Origin: Oxytricha trifallax
Taxonomy: Eukaryota; Ciliophora; Spirotrichea; Sporadotrichida; Oxytrichidae
Reading direction: 5' to 3'
DNA: 64,000 nucleotides
Assembly (NCBI GenBank): GCA_000711775.1
Contig: ARYC01001449.1
Coordinates: 29,921 to 93,920, forward strand
In this document: positions 13,901 through 24,200 of the stretch, piece by piece
Numbering within the stretch: the first letter of the stretch is position 1
Layout: each line of letters starts with the position of its first letter
Position numbers and translations under genes: made by a program
The notes under the pieces: generated by a model
Seen by the model: the letters and a program-made list of their open reading frames with translations, nothing else
What the model was told of the DNA's origin: nothing
The model's database searches: none

Positions 13901-14824
13901 AACTAATATTATATAGTTTAAAAATAGCCAGGTATAATAATTATTATTCCTCAAAAAATATTAACAGTAAACTTAAAGTTCACTGCCAATTAGTCTTTTT
14001 ATATTTATAAAATATCATGAATTCTTATATTAAATTATATATAATATATTTTGATAAGCCAATAATTTTTTATTAATAAATATTTATACATAACATCTTC
14101 AAAAAAAGAACTAGTACTTTTTTTTCTTCATAAATCTGAATAAATTATAGTAAAAATTAAAAGTACTAAAAAATAACTACTTTAATATAATTTAAATTGC
14201 ATTTGAGCAAAAAAATTAAATTTTAAAAGTTACAAATTTCTAATAAATAGTCTATAATATTTTTAATTAATGCAAGTCAAAGCATTATTGCTTAAAGTTA
14301 GAAAGAATAATAGACGAAAAAATATTTAGAAAGATATTTTCATAAAAATTTTAACATGAAACATTCCTACAATTTTTTTTATCATAAAATTGAGCATGAA
14401 CTTCCCAATAAATATTGCATTATTTCTGTTAATTAAGTTCTATGCCATTTTATTAAGCTAATTTTATAATATATACCGTTTAATCTATTTTAAATATTTT
14501 TTATTTTAGCACTTATATAAAGCGATGCTTTAAATCTATATATTTTAATCAAATTGTTAATAATTAAAGGGAAATCAAATTTATACAATAATTTAAAAAA
14601 TATTGAATTTGACAATGATATTATATAAATTGATATATTATTATTCAATTTTACAAATTACATTATTTATTTAGGGATTTAAATATACATGACCGCAAGG
14701 AATGATAAATAAAATATAATATAAACTTTATTTAAATGAAAACCTTCTACCTTAATCTATGGTCAAATATTTCTCCGCAAGATAAACATTTTTCGATGAC
14801 TCTGTTGGAATGAGAGGACTCCAT
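4899..14824 (-). CDS. Gene A: RING-finger/MORN-repeat protein in nine germline segments (overall extent)
   Basis: Nine MDSs in linear order on the minus strand run from ATG at 14822-14824 to TGA at 4899-4901, giving about 1.0-1.1 kb of coding DNA. The joined product starts with a RING-like finger (CLSC, then CGHVYCLKC, then a second Cys pair CISC). It continues with a charged helical segment and ends with several MORN repeats (pattern YxGxWxxGxxxGxGxY). RING fingers usually act as E3 ubiquitin ligases, and MORN repeats bind membranes or cytoskeleton; a joint role is inference. Pointers found: TCATT, TATT, probably CTT, TTTAT, ATGGATA, GTTA and GGAAA, each preserving frame. The pointer between MDS4 and MDS5 was not resolved. 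The large IES between MDS6 and MDS7 (3.5 kb) carries a small TIR element and a decayed gene. Genes B and C are paralogs. Confidence 0.8.
5108..5229 (-). CDS. Gene A MDS8 (MORN repeat)
   Basis: One full MORN unit is visible: YGMYTWADGRKYEGQWKND followed by HGYGK, with TAA as Gln. The right edge is GTTA (5226-5229), paired with 6524-6527. The left edge is GGAAA. The equivalents are gene B 21348-21465 and gene C 58001-58125. Confidence 0.85.
6524..6607 (-). CDS. Gene A MDS7 (MORN repeat)
   Basis: Reads HGYGVYQWNDGRIYKGDW, then LNGMIHGKGV. The right edge is a seven-base pointer ATGGATA (plus-strand TATCCAT at 6601-6607, repeated at 10111-10117). The join gives KYHGYGVYQW in frame across a 3.5-kb IES. 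Confidence 0.85.
6754..7162. mobile_element. Non-autonomous TIR element, family 1 copy 1 (about 409 bp)
   Basis: This is an almost perfect inverted repeat. The outer ends read TAGGAATA(T/C)ATTCGA, the arms run to about 6935 and 6980, and there is a short central loop. No coding capacity was seen. Inner arm sequences (TGGCAGTTAA, CCAATAATAAAGTC) recur in the element at 55945-56352. It lies in the 3.5-kb IES of gene A. Confidence 0.75.
7330..9600 (-). pseudogene. Decayed minus-strand coding region inside a gene A IES, unidentified
   Basis: Several consecutive minus-strand open stretches of 60-110 codons are seen with TAA/TAG as Gln, broken by frame changes and in-frame TGAs. One at 7600-7900 is cysteine-rich (CPYCKNTLC, later YCKNLECVVC) and ends at TGA 7600-7602. 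Others read protein-like at about 8030-8290, 8970-9180 and 9380-9570. A stretch near 7330-7560 contains NIFLCDNLRAS, which loosely recalls the second Asp of DDE transposases. The base composition is less AT-rich than the flanks. It may be the remains of a transposon that once mobilised nearby small TIR elements, but no family can be named and chance open frames cannot be excluded. Confidence 0.35.
10111..10247 (-). CDS. Gene A MDS6 (MORN repeats)
   Basis: Reads CGYSKGDVYEGQFVNDKIHG, then YGTYYLTSGENYQGCLVDG, about two MORN units. The left pointer is ATGGATA. The right pointer is TTTAT (plus-strand ATAAA at 10243-10247), paired with 10916-10920. Gene B splits the matching region into two blocks. 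Confidence 0.85.
10916..11135 (-). CDS. Gene A MDS5 (linker plus MORN repeats)
   Basis: Reads FDRVKQLPQTDYSHNREIRN, then YLGEWNIQTNQIEGSGIHIW, then SDGSIYSGQWKDKKRNGRG. The opening R-V-K motif and two MORN units match gene B at 37636-37857 and gene C at 60285-60495. The left edge (TTTAT) is good; the right edge is approximate. Confidence 0.8.
12018..12244 (-). CDS. Gene A MDS4 (helical middle segment)
   Basis: Reads SQNQVESEVKSKSERIREEI, then ERLNADLNKLSIYENQAQEV, then DFNEFQNILKSVS. It is rich in Glu, Lys and Leu, so probably helical or coiled coil. The gene B equivalent shares LNKLS, ENQA and VDFNEFQN. A CTT pointer at 12242-12244 and 13170-13172 would join it to MDS3 in frame (tentative). 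The left edge is approximate. Confidence 0.75.
13170..13340 (-). CDS. Gene A MDS3 (second half of RING finger)
   Basis: Reads YCLKCMSLVSPQD, then QYFCISCGKSIELTQAFKEN, then HKLYVTCKL. It supplies the C-x2-C that follows CGHV in the RING and a second Cys pair. The right pointer is TATT (plus-strand AATA at 13337-13340). The gene B copy (55037-55215) is the clear paralog. Confidence 0.85.
14682..14705 (-). CDS. Gene A MDS2 (24-bp mini-segment, CGHV)
   Basis: This very short block encodes IPCGHVY between pointers TCATT (14701-14705) and TATT (14682-14685). Joining MDS1, MDS2 and MDS3 gives KVFIPCGHVYCLKC, the core of a RING finger. Its size and both pointers are kept in gene B. Confidence 0.85.
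14735..14824 (-). CDS. Gene A MDS1 (start codon, first RING cysteines)
   Basis: ATG is at 14822-14824 and the block reads MESSHSNRVIEKCLSCGEIF, then DHRLRQKVFI. The start is supported by the gene B paralog, which starts at the same relative place. The left pointer TCATT (14735-14739) is followed by a 34-bp AT-only IES. Confidence 0.85.
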
Positions 14825-15152
14825 ATATAAATTTTAGATTGAATATATTTTTAATAATTAATAAAGTGAAAGTTCAATGCAACTAAATTTATCTAAAAGC
14901 TATTATTCCTGAATATTAGTTTAAATTTACTCATTATATAATTATGTTATTTCTCATTTAATATACAAATTATTGAAAAAATATAAATCAAAATTAAACA
15001 TGTTTGAATTATTTCTAAAAATAGAAATTTAATACCAAATATATGAATTAAAAGTGCAATTATTAATTTATTAAATTAAATAAAGCGAATTGAGAGATTT
15101 ATAGTAAGTATTAATGATTAATCAACAATTTTAATTAAAATATATATATATA

Positions 15153-15838
15153 TATTGACTGTGATAAAGTCTTTAATGCCTCATTTTTATCATCATCTTC
15201 AGAATCATGATCACAATGATTTCTTTATCAAATCTCGAGATAGGTATTCATTAGGTTCTTTACATAATAAAATCAGAGGTAGTACATTTTAAGTTCATTC
15301 TGTTGTAATCTTAGACACATTTCGATTTTAAGAAGGATTTTCTGAGCATCGTTTAGAAAGTCAAGTCTCCATTTTAATCTTTAATTTTTTAATAAATTTT
15401 AAATATTAAGCTAAGTTACAGTTCTGATTAAAACTTTTTAAATTTTATATAACTAAAATCTCACTATTTTTATATTTCTGTATGTGATAAACCTATAAAT
15501 TAAATCATTAATCTTATTGAATTAAAATTTAAAAAGTTTTAATCAGAACTGTAACTTAGCTTAATATTTAAAATTTATTAAAAAATTAAAGATTAAAATG
15601 GAGACTTGACTTTCTAAACGATGCTCAGAAAATCCTTCTTAAAATCGAAATGTGTCTAAGATTACAACAGAATGAACTTAAAATGTACTACCTCTGATTT
15701 TATTATGTAAAGAACCTAATGAATACCTATCTCGAGATTTGATAAAGAAATCATTGTGATCATGATTCTGAAGATGATGATAAAAATGAGGCATTAAAGA
15801 CTTTATCACAGTCAAATATATATATATATTTTTAATAA
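15153..15838. repeat. Large palindrome (about 0.69 kb)
   Basis: Left arm 15153-15452 and right arm about 15523-15838 are nearly exact reverse complements, flanked by (TA)n. The loop is about 70 bp. No conserved coding was seen; short open frames here are mirrored by symmetry. It sits directly beside the foldback element at 15845. It could be a separate foldback element or an inverted duplication. Confidence 0.7.
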
Positions 15839-15844
15839 AATTCT

Positions 15845-16911
15845 TGATTAATTGGATCAACCGAGACCCTCTCCCACCCCCTCCAGGGCTAAAACAAGAA
15901 CCCCCCCCCACCTTGCAAGAACCCCCCTCCCACCTCAACAACATCCCCTATTCATATGAATATTTTGATTCTCGAGGTTCAAATCATTTTACTTCTATAT
16001 ATCTTGATTTAAAAAAATTATTACATATAAAATAAAATAATTTTTTTTTAATTTTTTTATCAACCTATAGAATGATACTCTCATTTTTGTTTTAGAATTT
16101 AGTTACTTTCACTACGTCTGTCTGCTGTTAGAATACATTCTCCTATAGGAAAATTTATTAGTAATCTTTTTCTATGTTTAGATACAATTATAAGAAAAAA
16201 TAATCAACCAACAAAATAACAAAAGGTATTATTTAAAACAATTTATCTTATTTTCATTAAAATATTCTCAAAAGGAGTCTCAATAATTTTTATGTGAAAT
16301 AATTATTAAAGAATATTTATATAATACCTATTTTATACCAATTAATAAAATTTATAATGAAATTCATAATTTATGAATAAAAAAATTAATTAAAGTATAT
16401 CTAGTTAGTTTAGTAACTAATTCATACTAAGTATAAAATAGGTATTATATAAATATTCTTTAATAATTATTTCACATAAAAATTATTGAGACTCCTTTTG
16501 AGAATATTTTAATGAAAATAAGATAAATTGTTTTAAATAATACCTTTTGTTATTTTGTTGGTTGATTATTTTTTCTTATAATTGTATCTAAACATAGAAA
16601 AAGATTACTAATAAATTTTCCTATAGGAGAATGTATTCTAACAGCAGACAGACGTAGTGAAAGTAACTAAATTCTAAAACAAAAATGAGAGTATCATTCT
16701 ATAGGTTGATAAAAAAATTAAAAAAAAATTATTTTATTTTATATGTAATAATTTTTTTAAATCAAGATATATAGAAGTAAAATGATTTGAACCTCGAGAA
16801 TCAAAATATTCATATGAATAGGGGATGTTGTTGAGGTGGGAGGGGGGTTCTTGTTTTAGCCCTGGGAGGCGGGGGTGGGAGGGGGGTCTCGGTTGGAACA
16901 ATTAATCATTC
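15845..16911. mobile_element. Foldback element, copy 1 (about 1.07 kb)
   Basis: Two long inverted arms (15845-16340 and 16440-16911) end in GATTAATTG and CAACCGAGACCC, followed by C-rich tracts. The termini (CCAACCGAGACCC) and an internal TCATATGAA are shared with the element at 28161-29292, so this is a family. No protein-coding gene was seen. No clear target duplication could be assigned. Confidence 0.7.
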
Positions 16912-17172
16912 ATACTTAATCTCAAATTACAATATATTTGTTTAATTAAAGTACATATATTACACATGAAAAAAAGATTATTTATGAATAAATTATCTTT
17001 ATATTATAAATACTGTTCTCGGAAAAATGAGTTTAATTAAATACTTATTTTAACTCTAAAATTTTCTATAAAGAATAACATTAAATACAACACATACTCA
17101 AAAAACAATCGATATTTGCGAAGATCAAGATAGTTCCAGACCCTGAATGTCCACTGTCTGTTTATATAAACA

Positions 17173-17475
17173 ATGTCTCCTTCAACTAGTTCGAGCAAAA
17201 CTGACCAAAGACCATCAATTGATACTCTCTACTTATCAAAGACTTAATCATCAATGACTTAATCTTAGTAAGAACGTCTTCTCAAAATGCTCACAGGTAC
17301 AAGACCTTCAAAAACCTCAAATTCCTATATGTTTATCTAGACATAGAACTTAACTCAATAAGAAACGCCATCTTTTAATAGGTACTACCTACTACTCCTA
17401 TTTGAACTACTAAAGAGGCGAATTCAAGTACTATTAAATTCCGAGGAAAAAACACGTTTTTTCTTTAATACTTGA
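17173..17475 (+). CDS. Hypothetical 100-residue ORF in retroelement-like region
   Basis: ATG to TGA in the ciliate code. It is Ser/Thr/Gln-rich at the start (MSPSTSSSKTDQRPS) and basic near the end (LLKRRIQVLL). The local G+C is higher than in the surrounding DNA. It lies about 0.8 kb before a 3' tail shared with the insertion at 35006-36575, so it may belong to a retrotransposon. No family match is recognised. Confidence 0.35.
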
Positions 17476-17959
17476 CGACCTCAACTGATAGCCCCCTATT
17501 GAATAACAAAAACTCAATAAGAGAATCACCCAAAAAATTTTATAATAATTTATTAAGTTGATCCACTTTGACAATACATGAATCACCCAAGTGGGAAATT
17601 ATATATATAAATATATAACAAAATAATACTATTCACCAACACACAAATAGTTATAATAAAACAATCAAGAAGGCAATAAAAACAGCACCGTTCTCAGAGG
17701 AAACAAATTTATCAATAACAAAAAGTTAAAATTAAGTCGGCACCAAGGCCGACATTCCTTTTAACAAAAGCCTGAGACCCTTAATTCCCTAAACCCCATT
17801 GATATTTGAGATTTTAATACAGAATAACCAATAAGAATTAAGCACATTTATTTAAGGCTTATATAAAGAATGTTACAATTTAATATATAATATTTAATAT
17901 AAGTGCCAAAAGATTCTACAATATCAAATATGGAAGATCTAAAGTTTAATAACAGATGA

Positions 17960-18211
17960 TGCCCAGTCTGCGACTCAAAAAACTGTATGGAAAATTAATT
18001 CACACTCCTATTCACTGACTACTAAACACAGTAAAAATTAAGAGAAAATATTAGATTCACAGTCTACGAGAAAAGTAGCGACACCTCAGAAAGAAACCAG
18101 ACGATTCAACAAACTCAATTCTTTTATAAAGAGAGAGGTTACCTAGATTAGATAAGATCACACAGATAAAAATTAAAATCTTATTTTGAGTTAAAAATCA
18201 AACTGAAGTGA
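17960..18211 (+). pseudogene. Cys-motif ORF fragment near retroelement tail
   Basis: An open stretch reads CPVCDSKNCMENQF and later basic sequence (RSHRQKLKSY), ending at TGA 18209-18211. It is preceded by an in-frame TGA, so the start is missing or shifted. A Cys motif just upstream of a retroelement 3' end is common in LINE C-termini, but reverse transcriptase motifs are not visible here. Confidence 0.35.
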
Positions 18212-18284
18212 CAATCAGAGAGAGAGAGATTGAACAGATCAGATGATATAAATTAAAATTAATTTAAAAGGAAGCTGCTATGCT

Positions 18285-18345
18285 TTATAAGATCGAGGGT
18301 CCCCAGAGACCTCAATGTGATCATATTATTTTTATTATTATTAAT
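18285..18345 (+). mobile_element. Retrotransposon-like 3' end, copy 1
   Basis: The sequence GGGTCCCCAG, then GACCT, then ATGTGATCATATTATT, followed by ATT repeats, closely matches the end of the insertion at 35006-36575. A shared 3' tail with a short repeat is typical of non-LTR retrotransposons. The 5' limit is unknown, probably near 17.1 kb. Confidence 0.5.
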
Positions 18346-19389
18346 AAATATATATCATTTCTATTGTAAAATATAATAAAATGGCTGCTTTCCTTAATGT
18401 ATTTAAGAACAAATCATTGAAAACTTATTAAAAATTGCAGTTTATAAATTTAAAATTATAATTTGCTTTGGATGTAATAGATAATGAATCATCTATTTAA
18501 TTAAATACAATTCTAGCATATTCTAACAATTCAAGATTTAATGAAGCAATATTATTTTAATTTTTGTATAAACTTAATTTCAAAGAAATGAAGATAAAAA
18601 ACTCTATTAAAATTGAGCAAATTAAAAAGTTTATATTTTTATTAAAAGGATTCATTAATAAATCTTCATTTTATATATCACATTTTTATTTTTATAAAGT
18701 ATAATAGCTTAGATTTCAACTAAATCGATTTTATTGGTCAGCAACGTCTTTAAAAGATATAAAATAAATGGAAATAGTTTATTGAAATAAAATTTTAAAG
18801 AATTAATTTATCTGAATACTTTGAAGAATTATGGAGATATTAAGAATGTTGTAAATATTTAATGACCAATGTATATTCAAAATAGACAATGCATTTATTA
18901 TAAAAATTAAAAGCAACAGGATTATTTTTATAATAAATTATCTTTATAATGTAAATTTTATTTTCAAAAAACATGACCTAATAAAATACACTTATTTTTA
19001 CAAGATACAGTTAATTAAAATAATATTATATATAGCTTAATGAGAGAATTAAAAATGGGAAATTTAAAATTAAAAGAGTATTTAAATTAAATTAAAATGG
19101 CAAAATATATTTGATATTTGATACAAAATTAATATCTATTATATTTGAATAACTTATATATTATATCATAATTGAAACTTTATTATGCAATATATAAGAA
19201 TTATATTGTATTGAGCTAATATTTTATCTAGAATTTATAATAATCTACTTTCATAAGAATAAACGATGATATTGAGTAATGCAAAATATTAATGAAATGA
19301 ACTTATACATGAAAAATGAATATTTTTTGTCAGTTTCTTGTTTAAAGTTCAATATTTGCTTTAGCTTAAATTTTCATTGTTATTTTTGA
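18346..19389. other. AT-rich spacer, nothing recognised
   Basis: About 1 kb of very AT-rich DNA between the retroelement tail and the Merlin-like transposon. No block with RING, MORN or transposon character was seen. Confidence 0.6.
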
Positions 19390-20738
19390 GGGGGGGTTTA
19401 AGTCGGTGGCAAATTTTTCTCAAAATCCTAAATCGGTGGCAGACAAATTTTTTTTTCTTCCAAAAAATTATTAATTGATGCTTAATATAAAAAATAATTT
19501 TCAATCAAAAAAATAAATGTTTAAATTGTTATATCTAAATTTTATCTTTAAATGTATGTTATTATTTTATGATAATAGATATAGAAATGTAAAGGCAAAA
19601 AAGACATTCAGATATTGTAAAAACATCTTAATTAATAATGGATGTAATGATTTTTATCAAAGATATATCAAATGTTATTGTAGATCTATAAGAAATTGGC
19701 ATTTTCAAAAATGACGTAAAATGTCAAGTATGCCGATAGTATATGATGTTAACCAAAAGAAAAGATGCACCAGATGAAGTTGAATACTAATGTAAACGAC
19801 CATGCAGGAGAAAAAAATCAATTTAATCACTATTTATGTTTCGCAAGCAGTTCTTCCAAAACAAAGTACAATTATAAATTAAATCAGGATTAATCAAAAC
19901 GATTTTCTAAGATGTTAGAAAAAGATAGCTAAGTATATGGAGATATTTCACATCTAAGATGAAAATGAAATACTGAATGGTGATATTGAAGTAGATGAAA
20001 GTTTATTTACTCATGGAAAATTCTTGCATGATGAAGGCTAAATTAGAAATTAAGTAGGAAAAATGAGAGTTGAAAGGCAAATTTGGGTATTCGGCATGAT
20101 AGAAAGAAATTCTAAGAAAGAAAAAATTTTTATTGTTAAAGACAGAACTAGATATACTTTATGGGCGCTTATACACTAATATTCTTAAGTAGGATCGACT
20201 ATACATCATGATGGATTTAGTTCATATTAAAATATGCAGTTTTTATAAGCAGAATTATACTATAAAAGATATGAAGGACTAAAATAAAATTTATTAAATC
20301 AATAATAAGAAGAAGATAATGATGAAGAAGATGCTTATAAAGAAAATAAATTTTAAGATGTTGAAATGCAAGATGATAGAGAGAATAGCAATGCAAATGT
20401 GATAACTAGAAATTTTAAAGGAACAAATTAAATTAAAAGCTTATGGTTTTAACTCAAAAGATATATTAAAAATATTTTTAGTACGGTAAGTGATGAAAAT
20501 TTGCATGATTTTTAATGGAAACATTATGGAGAAGACATATAAAAATCAATTAATAAAAGGCAAAGGAAGCTTTATCTGAGATATTTATCTCGTTAGTAAT
20601 TAATTAACAATTTTTTGATTGAAATTTTTGTTTTATGTTAAGCATCGATTTATGATTTTTTGGAGAAAAATCATATTTTATTTTTTGCCACCGACTTAGG
20701 TTTTCGAAATATTTTTACCACCGACTTAGACCCCCCCT
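19390..20738 (+). mobile_element. Merlin/IS1595-like DNA transposon
   Basis: The terminal inverted repeats start with seven G (19390) and end with seven C (20731-20737). Each TIR contains two copies of AAGTCGGTGGCA-like sequence. Between them is one degraded transposase gene of the IS1595/ISXO2 type. Merlin elements are the eukaryotic relatives of this group and usually make 8-9-bp target duplications; none is obvious here, suggesting age or rearrangement. Confidence 0.75.
19600..20610 (+). pseudogene. IS1595/ISXO2-like transposase, frameshifted
   Basis: The N-terminal part has a zinc ribbon (CQVC, later CKRPCRRK). After one frameshift near 19965 the catalytic domain follows: IEVDESLFTHGK (first Asp), WVFGMIERNSK, then STIHHDGFSSY (second Asp), then GTNQIKSLWFQLKRYIK, where the family expects N-x-I-E-G-F-W. 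Here the Glu is Lys, so activity is doubtful. TAA and TAG codons inside the domain encode Gln at ordinary positions. The exact start and stop are uncertain, and the frame stays open into the right TIR. Confidence 0.7.
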
Positions 20739-21110
20739 AAAATAAGATATTATTATTCTAATTTATATAAATAAATAATCCGAACAACACAAGTGGTTAC
20801 TTGGATTATGCTCTATAGAGATATTATTTATACTAGAATTATTGAGAGCATTAAAAGAAAAAAAAATATGTCAAAACGATTTTAAACCACGATTTATTAA
20901 ATAGTATTATAAATTTCTTTATTTTTAAACAATAAATTTATTAATCTTCTATATAATAGAACTAAATTAACTTAGAAAAATATAATATAAATTTAATTTA
21001 AGATAAATAAGCATTGATTTATGAAAATTAACGAGTTGATATAATCTAATATAGAAATTAAATTTTACAAAGAGGTTATTTGACTATTAACAATTAGTTC
21101 TTCTTTGCAT

Positions 21111-21203
21111 TCATCTATTCGTTTTTTAAATCTGTTTAAATTCCCAATCTGTAATTTTTCCTACTTTCTTTTCATTTTCCCACTTTATGAATTCAATATT
21201 TCC
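21111..21203 (-). CDS. Gene B MDS10 (C-terminal end, TGA stop)
   Basis: Reads GNIEFIKWENEKKVGKITDW, then EFKQIQKTNR and TGA. It joins MDS9 through GGA (21201-21203 and 21348-21350), giving INGNIEFIKWEN in frame. The W-E-N motif matches the last blocks of genes A and C. Confidence 0.75.
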
Positions 21204-24200
21204 TAATTAAGGGTTATATATTTTGAATTTTTAATTCTTTAATAAGATTTAAACTCAACTAAGTCCTATTAAATTATGTAAATTAAAGTATTTTTTTGTG
21301 ATTATTTATTAAATATTTATAATTTATATAAAGATAAAATCCCTATCTCCATTTATGTCAGTTCCTTTACCATAACCGTGTCTTCTACCTTTAGACCACT
21401 GTCCTTCGTACTTGCTTCCATTTGCCCAAGTATACACTCCATATCCATCTTCGAGATCATTAATACAAAAATTAAAGGCAATTATTGTAAACATAAAAAG
21501 AATATATTTTTATTATTGATAAAATAGATAAAAATAGGAAATTTGAGAGATATAAATTAATTCTAGATTTATTATTAATCTTAACTGCCACTAAATACGA
21601 AAGCCATTAGTCATAATTTGATGTAGATTTTAAATTGAATTAATAAATTAATGAATTATTTTTTATTAGTAGTCAGGTGATCTGGCTAGGGTTTTTGGTT
21701 GTCTACCGTAAATGTATTTTATTATATATATATATATATATTGCCGATGAATAGATACTAAAATGGAACCAACATACCGGAGAATGTTAAATTGAGTGAG
21801 AAGCCACTGTGACCTTATAACTGTTCGGAGGAACTCGGTAAGTATAGTAATAATCATGTCTCACAACCGCCACTAAATCTTTTTACATATACAGCATGAG
21901 GGCAGCTTGGACCTCTGGAAGCAGTGCCAGTGCCTAATGTCGACTCAGATTCGAGGTTTCAGTAACATCGAGGTCTAAAACCGATCGTTCAATTGAGATT
22001 TACTACCTCTGCATTCGCTTCATGACTGATTCCACCGGAGACAATAAGCAATTCTTCACTGAAAAGAAGCGCAAGAGCAAGGCGTTTATGGCACAGTTTG
22101 AACTAACCGCCAAGCTTCTCGGGCATCCTTCATTCCAACAGTTCGCATCAGCAGTGAATGGACTAAAGCTAATATACGAGCCCTCTTACCATTACAAGCA
22201 GTTTATCGCAAAAGAGAATGCTAAGCGGGAGAAGGAATCATAAATACAGGAAAGCTGATCGAGAGGCGCTGTCGATGTTACGAATGAATATATGAGAGAC
22301 TTTCAGGGGGAGCACAGTCAAAAGATGAAGACATTCTGAAGAAACCAAGCGATTTATCCCAGTTAGTAGTCATTGCAAAGGCCTAAAGCTCAATTAACTA
22401 CACCGATCAAGCGATTCAGAAGTCTGGTGTCACTATTAAGGAGAGGGTACTAATAATTACATCTCACCAAGAATATATTTCCGATCTTAAAAAAACGATG
22501 ATGACTCAAGCTCCCCAAAGGATGCAGATTTACGAGCACTCAGCTATTTCTACATTCTCTATGCCTTGTATAAGCTCCTAATCAGGCGCAAGAACAGTAA
22601 GTTTCACAGCGTGTGGATTTACGGGCCAACCAATACCGTGAAGACAAAAATCACACACGTTCTAGATGAGATATTTGTGTGTCAACAATCAAAACCCCAA
22701 AACCCTTTCAGTAGTTTGATAGAATCTTTTATCGATAATAGTAGACTATTAAGGCATACTTTCTTAGGGTTTTAACAGGGTTTATGTAGGGGTTTAATTT
22801 TTAAATATTAGTAATTTAAGTGTGTAAATGTGAGGTTTGGGGTCAATTTATGGCAGAGAGTATATATTTACTGTGTAATGACTATGGTGAATAACTCAAG
22901 CCTATTTTTAATTACACCTCTATAGCAAGCTGCTTCATATATCTCCTGCTACAGTTAGGTTTCACTGTTTACTAGCATTAGATTTAAAAAGATAGGATCT
23001 AAATTATAAGCATAAGAGACCTTAAAAATTTTAGCAGCATCATATCGATTATCTTATTAATGATAAGACTCTTAAATACTGGTAAAATTATTTCTCTCTA
23101 TCTTAGATGGCTGTAATGTTATATCGTCAATTTCCTGAGCTTCACATCTATGCTTAATCCATAGCTAATATATAAAAAAAGAATGGAATATTTTACACGA
23201 CAGTCAATCACATTAAGAGAGTGATTGACTTTAATGTTCCATTTTATAAGGATAATTTAAATTATATATTCGATTTAATGCGGAGAGCATAATATAAAGT
23301 TCATACACGCTGATGAGGCAGTATACACATTCATTAAATTTACATCGAGGTCTTGGTACAAGAGGTATAGTAATATAGAAGTTTATGACAAAAAGGTTAA
23401 GGTGTAAACTCATGCTATTCTTGGTGGAATCAGTGAAGATAGTGCCTCGAGACTTATGTTATCCACCCTCGTTCTAATAAGACTGAATAATTTATATAGT
23501 TATTACAATAGCTCAGAGACAAGTAAGCTGATTAAGAAATCATCCTGCTTGTTGATAACTTATCTGTCCATAAATCAAAAGACTCAAGAAAGGAAAATGA
23601 AAGGCTAAACATAACTCCTGTATTTAAAGTTCCCTACAGTCCTCAGTTCAATGGAATTGAAATATATTGGGGGTTACTGAAAGGCTACTACAAGAAACTT
23701 CTACTCTATCACTTGATGCATGATTTGAAGATTGATACAGAAGATTTTATTAAGAGTGATACTAAAAGAGTCAGCTATGAAAAAGCAAAAGTATGCACAG
23801 AAGGTAGATTTTGTGTGTATAAATAAGTTTTAGATTTAAGAGAATGAATAAGTTCACATATTTAATTTGCCCGTAAAGGGATTTGGCTTCTCTTTCTTTA
23901 CTTCCTCTTAAGCTTTATTGGGCCTATGATTCTTCTCTTAGTGGCAGCTCCTGCATCTATGTTCATCTCGTCTGGCTTTTATAAATCTTTGAAAAGTCTC
24001 TTACTCAATTCATGCTTTACTTAAGACTGTCTCTCTTTCTCTCTCTGTTTAATATGCTGCGCTCTTTCATTAAGTATATAACAGTGCGAGGTTTTTCTAT
24101 AAAATTATAAGGGAAAGCTTAATTGAGATGAATGTATGCTTTTAAAGTTGCTATAGCCAGGAGTCACTGATTTAAATTCCATCCTTCTCTTTATTTTCAG

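Noticed and set aside
15678-15944. Minus-strand 88-codon ORF and its plus-strand partner at 15844-16035
   Set aside because: Both run across the palindrome and the C-rich foldback end; they follow from low-complexity and inverted sequence, with no protein-like pattern.
21666-21857. ORF at left end of helicase element 1, and 27052-27294 at the right end, both minus strand
   Set aside because: They lie in the inverted ends, opposite to the helicase gene, and overlap its fragments.
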